This document shows positions 18,374-24,292 of a stretch of DNA of 24,292 bases, piece after piece; positions within the stretch are counted from its first letter, which is position 1; every line of letters starts with the position of its first letter. The notes under the pieces were generated by a model. It had not been told where the DNA came from, searched no databases, and saw only the letters and a program-made list of their open reading frames with translations. This stretch comes from Krasilnikovozyma curviuscula. Lineage: Eukaryota > Basidiomycota > Tremellomycetes > Cystofilobasidiales > Mrakiaceae. Location of the stretch: contig MVAQ01000280.1 in assembly GCA_014825775.1 (NCBI GenBank), forward strand, positions 1 to 24,292. The letters are read 5' to 3'. A program made the position numbers and the translations under genes.

Positions 18374-18718
18374 ATAAGTATTAGGCTTAGTAGCTAGTGG
18401 CCGTTGGTAGGGAAGAGGCCAACTGGGTTCAGATCAGCAACTTTTACGTCTGGCAATAGAAGACGGTCTGTGCAAAACTCGCTACACTGCAGCAAGGAAA
18501 CGAGTCTTGCACAACTTCTTTGTGGGGAATCGCCATGTGCGCATAGGTTAGTGGTGGGTTTCGCACATTTAAGAAATGGCCCTGCCAATTAAGCCAACGT
18601 TGTGAGCAAAACCTGGTCGAAATTTCTTGCGTCGAGCATTCTCGAATCCAATTGCCAAAAAATGCATAAAAGTGAAGGGGTTGGGTTGTGTGAAGGGGGG
18701 TAGGCGTGAAGATATCGT
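18374..18718. other. Region between the acyltransferase start and the RPS5 stop
   Basis: Both neighbours are on the minus strand, so these 345 bases hold the acyltransferase promoter and the RPS5 3' UTR. A complementary pair of about 60-codon frames near 18394-18592 looks fortuitous. No motif is recognised. Confidence 0.6.
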
Positions 18719-19936
18719 CTATCTGTTAGACTTGGCAACTCGCTCGAGCTTTTGAATGAAGAGAAGATAAATCAGCGCGCAACCCACAGAACAATGGATG
18801 AAATAAATCAACATACCTCGTCCTTCTTCTTGATGGCGTAGGAGTTGGAAGAACCCTTGGCGGCGTTGATGAGCTCATCGGCAAGGCACTCTGAGATTGA
18901 CTTGATGTTTCTGAAAGCTGATTCACGGGTCTGCAGAGATCAAGTAGAGAAGATCAGAAGGAGTTACGACACTGTCAAGACTGGTCTGTCCACTTACACC
19001 GATGGTCAGCAAGGAAACGGCCTGGTTAACTCTTCTCAATGGGGAGACATCGACAGCCTGTCTTCGGACAGTTCCGGCGCTTCCGATTCTGGTGGAGTCT
19101 TCTCTTGGACCGGTGTTGACGATGGCGTCAACGAGGATCTGGATTGGGTTGGCGTCGGTGAGGAGGTGGACGATTTCGAAAGCGTGGGCGACAATTCTGA
19201 CGGCCATAAGCTTCTTTCCGTTGTTGCGGCCTCTCATCATGAGACTATTGAAGAGTCGTGAGATCGAGTATAAAAATGGTGGTGAAGATGAGGTGGAAGA
19301 TGAGATGATTAAAGTAGAGACAAAAGGGCGGCGAACAAGTCAGTTGATAAAATTCGACCCAGCCAAACTAAAAAAAGTCTCTCTCCACGTACGCGTTAAC
19401 AAGTCTCTCAACAATTGGCATACGTCCCTTAGCAAACTGCTTCTTGGCGTATCTGCCAGCGGTGTGTGCTGAAGATTCGGCGAAAAAAGGGAATAGTCAG
19501 GATCAAGATATTGCAAGCAGGATAATGGGAAAGTTACTCACGGACATAGACAGCGTGTCTAATCTGGATGTAATCGGTCAAGGAGATGTCCTTGCACTCG
19601 ATACTGGTGAAGAAGGAAAAATGGGGTAGTCAGTAACCTTGCCCATTCTCATTCGATGTTGCCGTCCCGGTTCCTTGTAACATTCTCCTGCTCCTGCCTT
19701 CCCAGACCATTACTCCCATGAAGAGCCTGACACAGTCATTATATTTCTAACCACAGTCAATGCCTCCTTCTTGACCTGCTACCCTGCCCAACTGCTATTG
19801 ACCTCGTTCAACTTGAGGCTAGATTGAAGCTTGATACTCACTCCTGAGTCTCCCACTTTCCGAACAACTTGACGTTACCCTCGGCAGCAACTTTGCTGAC
19901 ATCTGATGGCAAAGCCGCAATGGTAGTTGGAGCCAT
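18719..19936 (-). CDS. RPS5: Small-subunit ribosomal protein S5 (uS7), six exons
   Basis: Exons on the minus strand: 19936-19842, 19603-19542, 19468-19393, 19244-18998, 18930-18817 and 18748-18719, giving 207 residues. The uS7 core is complete: [91 protein letters not shown] and the invariant end [14 protein letters not shown]. uS7 binds the 3' major domain of 18S rRNA in the 40S head and contacts E-site tRNA and mRNA. The chosen ATG has A at -3 and G at +4. An in-frame ATG at 20035 would add 33 residues, but the sequence between ends in a splice-like TTTTCTCCAG and probably is a leader intron. Introns 1 (238 nt) and 3 (148 nt) are much longer than others in the window. Confidence 0.97.
19604..19841 (-). 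other. Long RPS5 intron 1; possible, unproven H/ACA snoRNA host
   Basis: The 238-nt intron has, in order on the sense strand, an inverted pair GTCAAT/ATTGAC (19802-19797 with 19761-19756), an ANANNA match ATATAA (19744-19739), about 80 nt, and ACA (19659-19657). Order and spacing resemble a two-hairpin H/ACA snoRNA, but the second hairpin is not convincing by eye. No C/D boxes were found. Confidence 0.2.
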
Positions 19937-20835
19937 TCTGGAGAAAACGGAGGGAGGAACAATGGTAGTCAGTAATCTGTTGCGAACTACAGCGACCGCA
20001 TCTTCTCCAATCCAGCTTTCCCAATTTCTGTCCATCTGAATTCCATGCTAACTTTATGTATTCCGTGAGCTAACGATTAAGAGCAGTGAACTCACTTGAA
20101 GAACTTGAGGTGATACACGACTAAATGTAACAGCAAGCGCACGCCGCCAGTACAGCGCCTGGAGCGACGCCACGCCGCCAGAGATGTGAGGCAGTATTTT
20201 CCCACGGTGAAACTGTATATTTATCAAAGTTAGCTCTCGCACCCTATGAACTTCCGTTTAGTTTCAAATTGGTATCAAGTGCAAGGAATACACTCCATTA
20301 GCATTAGACTTTCATTTTACAACGAAAAAGAGGACCTTTTGAGCCCATGAATCGAGGTCTGTTGCTTCTGTGGTCTAGGAACTACATACGGTTCAACGAG
20401 CGCATTCTCTTCCGTCTCAGAACCATTATGAAAAGGGAACTTATGAATTCAAAGTTTCTTTCGGAAAGGAGACTCGAATTGAGACCTAGAGGTGAAAACT
20501 GCAGTGAACAACATCACGGCCAGAGCAGCAACTACCTGCTCCAACTGTATCGGAAGGGAGTACTTGGATATATATCAATTTGATACTATAAAAGCTCATT
20601 CAAAAAAGGTGATTAAGCTTGCGATTGTGTGTTGTTTCCTCTACATGCGTGAAGTGAAATGTTATGAATGCAAAGATAATGGATGAGGATACGAAAGATT
20701 GTACAATTACACCAAAACACATAATAAAGGTACCGTGGGGAAGAAGAAGACGAAGGACATAAAGGCGCTGACGATTGTAGCAGAGTACTTTTACGGTTTA
20801 GACGTGGGAGAAGATGCGGCGGACTGGCTTGAGGA
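19937..20835. other. RPS5 promoter and leader, and CBF5 3' UTR
   Basis: These 899 bases lie between two minus-strand genes. Near RPS5 the sense strand has GTGAGT (about 20095) and CAG (about 20036), bounding a likely leader intron of about 60 nt that contains branch-like TTAAT/TTAGC. A GC-rich patch at 20137-20185 precedes it. The rest is A/T-rich and holds only short, unconvincing frames. Confidence 0.5.
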
Positions 20836-22866
20836 TTACTCTTCTTTCGACTTCTTCTCCTTCTTTTTCTTTTCCTTCTTTGGAGTCTAGTTTGAATGAA
20901 GAGTATCAATAAGAGATTTGGTCGTCGTCAAAGAAACTTTGCAACGGATGAGTGCTCACCTCTCCATCAGCAAGGACAACACTCTCGTCACCTTCTTCCT
21001 TGTTCTTCTTTTTCTTCTTCTACGACGCGCACAGGACAAAAATAGATGTTAGTCATGGTCCACATTCATCTCTGAGACGGCTGTATTCAGCAAGCAACAA
21101 CACTCACCTTCTTCTCCTCACCAGCTGGTGTGCCTTCAGCACCATCAGCCTCAGCAGCCTCCGACTTTCTCTTCCTCTTCTTCTCTTTCTTCTCCTCCTT
21201 CGTCAACTCTGCATCAACGTCCATCTTCTCCTTTTCAACAGCCTCCGTTACAGCGGCGACGGCAGGCGCAGTTGGGGCGGTACTCGAAGATTCAGGCTGG
21301 GTATTGATGAGCTCGCCTCTGACTTCTTCGCCATCTCTGTAGTCGATGTATGACTTGGCCCAGGTGGCGGGAGTGACGCCGTCAATCTTCTTGCCGTGCT
21401 TGTCGAGGGCGCCAGTCTTGATCATCTTCTTCTTCTCCTGGGCTTTTGGTCCCAAACCCCATCGTCTTGGGTATGTGTCACGTTCCTATAAAGAATAATG
21501 AGAGGAAAGATTGGTAAGAGGCGACAACGCTGGAATGAGCCATGAAAAGGCACAGCATCTCGACTTACCATGATGCATCTCTTCACCTTAGCGACGACAC
21601 CGTGGTCAACGCTACCCATATCAGCCGTGCCCATAAGAGCAATTCCCAAAGCAACAGCTTCACCCTTGGTGGTCATGATGACAACCTCCTCGTTAACCTC
21701 GATATCAGCTTCGTACCTCAGCAGACCTGGAATCATCAGCTTGGCGCCGTAGCAGATTGCGTTGACGGAGGAATCCTTGATAACGAGACGTTTGTGGGAG
21801 GTGAGAAGGGATTCGAGAGGTCTGATAACTCTTCGGAGGTATGATTCTGGTGGTCGAAAGGCAGGAAACAATCAACAACAGCTCTGCGTGACCTCTTACG
21901 ACACCTAGAGAATACTGTAGGACTTACCATCTCTAGTATTGTCGTAAACCCATTGGGCATCCAAAACATCGTGCATCGTGACCATTCCACCACCTTCGTT
22001 CTCACCAAGAGCACCACTTCGAACTCTTCTCAACTCCTGCATGTGTCCACCGACACCAAGCAACAGGCCCAAGTGCACACACAATGTCCTCATGTAAGTT
22101 CCAGCTTCACATGAAGCGTGGAAGATGGCGAGACCTCTCTTGGCGTCGAATTCAAGGAGTTGGGAGGAGTAAATGGTTCTAATACGGAGCTGACGCTTCA
22201 CGGCTGAGATCAACGGTGGTCTTTGGAACAAGGCACCAGTGAGGGTTTCGATGGCTCTTGGGAGAGAAATCCGGCCTTCGTCTTCCAAAGGAGAGTGCAG
22301 TCGGAGGATGCAGACGTATTCTTTACCGGCACCTTGTTGAGATTTCACCAGACGGGTCGCTCGGTCGATACAAACAATCAGACATCCTGTGACTTTGGGA
22401 TCCAATGTACCAGAGTGACCAGTCTTTTCACAACGGAGGATTCGACGAAGCCAGGCAACAACTTCATGTGATGATGGGTTAGAAGGCTTGTCGAGGTTGA
22501 TGCAGCCGGATTTGATGTAGGCAGCAAGTTCTCTTTTCAGAGGAGAACAACCCTGATTCGGAAAACAATTACCAGTTCAGTAAGTGATCAAGAACTAGAG
22601 ATTAGTCATTGTATCAAAATTGGAATAGAAACTTACAACTGGGATTGGGGTGAAGTGAGAACTTCTAACAAGCAGCTTGTCGTAGTTCTTCAACAGCAGA
22701 GGCCATTGGGAGGTATCTAAAATCAGTAGATGCATACGATAACAGACCGTCAGAACTGTTAACAGAGCTCGGTATAGCTGGACGAATGCTCACCAAGTTG
22801 AGGAGTGGTCGATGAAGGTTTGATAGCAAAGTCAGTCGACTGCTGGATCTCTGAGACTGAAGCCAT
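20836..22866 (-). CDS. CBF5: Cbf5/dyskerin, catalytic subunit of H/ACA snoRNPs
   Basis: Exons on the minus strand: 22866-22794, 22716-22637, 22552-21928, 21846-21569, 21485-21108, 21019-20960 and 20886-20836, giving 514 residues. It converts uridine to pseudouridine in rRNA and snRNA, guided by H/ACA RNAs with Nop10, Nhp2 and Gar1 in the nucleolus. Visible parts are the dyskerin N-terminal segment ([18 protein letters not shown]), the TruB catalytic motif [14 protein letters not shown] with catalytic Asp at about 102, [33 protein letters not shown], and a PUA domain (about 275-350, [18 protein letters not shown] to VAKVKRCIM). The C-terminal tail of about 100 residues is Lys/Glu-rich like the yeast KKE/D repeats, with basic runs in exons 5-7. 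All seven exons join in frame. The length fits fungal Cbf5. Confidence 0.97.
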
Positions 22867-24122
22867 TCCTGCTGAGTTCCTACTGCCTGATAAGACGCTA
22901 AGGAAGTGCTGGAATTGATGCTGTTAGGTGAACTTGAGAAGGTGAGAATCGAGTTGCAGGTCCACCTCGACATCGCTGCCTGAGGAAATTTTGGATAGAT
23001 TTTCAGACTCCGCCACCGCCTTTGTTTACCCTTCAGAAAACACCAGGAATTTGCTACAGCTGGAAGCAGAAACCCCAGAGGTTCTAGTTCTGTAAGCGAC
23101 TTGTTGAATGAAACCCAGGGAATGGGGGAGGGATCGCCTTCCACCCGAAGAAACCAGCACAATTGCCAGTGAACTATTTTGGTGTGGATTCAAGGTAGCC
23201 CAGCACATTGCGACCAGTAAGTGAGAACGAACGATTTCAAAACATGTAAGAATTGACATAGGTAGATAATTAAGCAAGTAAGGAAAGAAAGAGAGAGAGA
23301 GAGAGAGAGAATGGACGGAATATGAAAACAAGTGATCATCTCATAATCTCATAATCTCAGTTTGAACAAAATGACAAATTTGAACAATCCTGGAGTAGAT
23401 TCTTCATCTTTTTCATCTATCTGGATCGCAGCAAGGTATTCCCTGGTATCTCTCCCACAGGTCAGAATCACATGTACACCAGCGCTTTTGCGACAGCTTT
23501 CTCGGAACTGCGCAGGGTGACATAAGTCCTCATACTGTGACTTTCGAATCCAGTGTTGTAGACGCCCACATAGAGATACATCGGGATTTAGAGGGTGCCT
23601 CTGGGCGTATGCGACTCATATTTGGCGTCTGGCGTTGTCAATGCGCTTCGTCACTGAAGCCGTGTGATCCCTCTAGGAAATGCTCTTCTTTCCCCTCCGT
23701 GCTAAAACTCTGTATTCAATCTTTGAATTACCCCCCGGAAAAGAATTGTACCATCATCCCATAGACTCAACAGTCCCGGTGAACTCTACAGAGGGGATTT
23801 GCTGCATTTTATCTGAATTCTCGGATCGAATATTCCCTTCTTAGAAGTCGGTCCAGATTGAAAGGTCCATCCATATCTGGTCTGGAGAATTGACGTGACT
23901 AGTGGTCGACAGCGGCCTTGGCTGAAATCACTTCGACGCAGAAGAAGAGCCGTATGAGTGGACAATAGTACATAAATCTTATGTTGGAGCACTGCCACAA
24001 GACCAACTCCACCAATCACTGATAACTTGCGTTTCACAATATAAACTGGCAATCAGGAAGTATATTATTTAATTGCGTTAAATTTCGGCGTTAAATTTCA
24101 TGCTGTCGCATCACACACTCAT
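22867..24122. other. CBF5 promoter and leader, and 3' UTR of the terminal gene
   Basis: These 1256 bases separate two minus-strand genes and are the longest gap in the window. A (GA)10 tract at 23291-23310 lies about 425 bp upstream of the CBF5 start. Minus-strand frames at 22665-23162 and 23026-23331 are open but have no recognisable domains and include CBF5 exons in other frames. No RNA gene was recognised. Confidence 0.5.
23291..23310. repeat. (GA)10 microsatellite in the CBF5 upstream region
   Basis: Ten GA units follow an A/G-rich lead-in. On the CBF5 sense strand this is a CT tract, common in fungal promoters. Confidence 0.92.
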
Positions 24123-24292
24123 TCAGCGATACTGAGGGTATCCTGGCGGCGGCGGGGGAGACGAGTACTGATTATACGCCCCATACGTCTGTTGCTGCGG
24201 CTGAGGCGGTGGAGGTGGTGGTGGTGAAGGCTGGTAAGGTGCATACAGCTGATGCGCGGCGGCCAGAGGTGGAGGTTGGTACTGATCATGTG
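24123..24292 (-). CDS. C-terminal end of a Pro/Gln/Tyr-rich protein (5' partial)
   Basis: The minus-strand frame is open from the window edge to TGA at 24123-24125, giving 56 residues. It contains a polyproline run, Gln-rich stretches and Tyr-centred repeats (DQYQPPP, YAPYQPSP, TYGAYNQY, PPPGYPQYR at the end). Such low-complexity tails occur in RNA-binding, actin-regulating and transcription proteins. The domain that would identify it lies outside the window. It may be the last exon of a longer gene. Confidence 0.7.
   Translation of the reverse strand, partial: HDQYQPPPLAAAHQLYAPYQPSPPPPPPPQPQQQTYGAYNQYSSPPPPPGYPQYR

Noticed and set aside
19245..19392. C/D-box snoRNA in RPS5 intron 3
   Set aside because: GATGAG-like sequences are on the antisense strand only; no sense-strand C and D boxes were found.
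18845..19472. Plus-strand frames of 138 and 156 codons
   Set aside because: They are antisense to the highly conserved RPS5 exons.
1..24292. tRNA genes, transposons, CRISPR arrays
   Set aside because: No tRNA B-box in a cloverleaf context, no transposase or reverse-transcriptase frames, no long terminal or inverted repeats, and no regularly spaced repeats were seen by eye.

Overview
The window is nuclear DNA from a fungus, most likely a basidiomycete yeast or relative of the Tremellomycetes (Cryptococcus/Kwoniella type). The reasons are dense genes on both strands, many short introns (mostly 50-100 nt, one of only 41 nt), intergenic gaps mostly of 0.2-1.2 kb, and the protein families present. 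The placement is an inference from gene style and from the S5 and Cbf5 protein sequences. No mobile element, rRNA, tRNA or CRISPR array was seen.

Left part (1-6260), mostly small or poorly characterised genes: the 3' end of a Ser-rich protein (+); a TXNDC17-like thioredoxin (-); an intronless F-box-like protein (+); a small two-helix membrane protein (+); and a short protein resembling the C-terminal half of HIT-finger (ZNHIT3/Hit1) proteins (+).

Middle part (6599-18373), metabolic and transport genes in a row: a 14-TM MFS transporter with 11 exons (+); a bZIP transcription factor with a long leader (-); a TDA3-like FAD oxidoreductase of the DAO family (-); 5-hydroxyisourate hydrolase of uric acid breakdown (-); an AVT/SLC38-type amino acid transporter divergent from it (+); and a wax-synthase-type MBOAT acyltransferase (-). 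A regulator, an exporter, two oxidative or purine-catabolic enzymes, a transporter and an acyltransferase lie between housekeeping genes. This could be a loose nitrogen or metabolite cluster, but the sequence alone does not prove it.

Right part (18719-24292), translation and ribosome biogenesis: ribosomal protein S5 (uS7) and the H/ACA pseudouridine synthase Cbf5/dyskerin, both on the minus strand, then the 3' end of a Pro/Gln/Tyr-rich protein (-).

Exon models were built by hand from splice signals, reading-frame continuity and family conservation. Every multi-exon model closes in frame. Unusual points are two apparent GC-AG introns, a 4-nt first exon, an 18-nt microexon, a strong G-quadruplex motif and possible uORFs in the bZIP leader, possible alternative N-termini on three enzymes, and a possible unannotated small spliced gene at 9104-9272.
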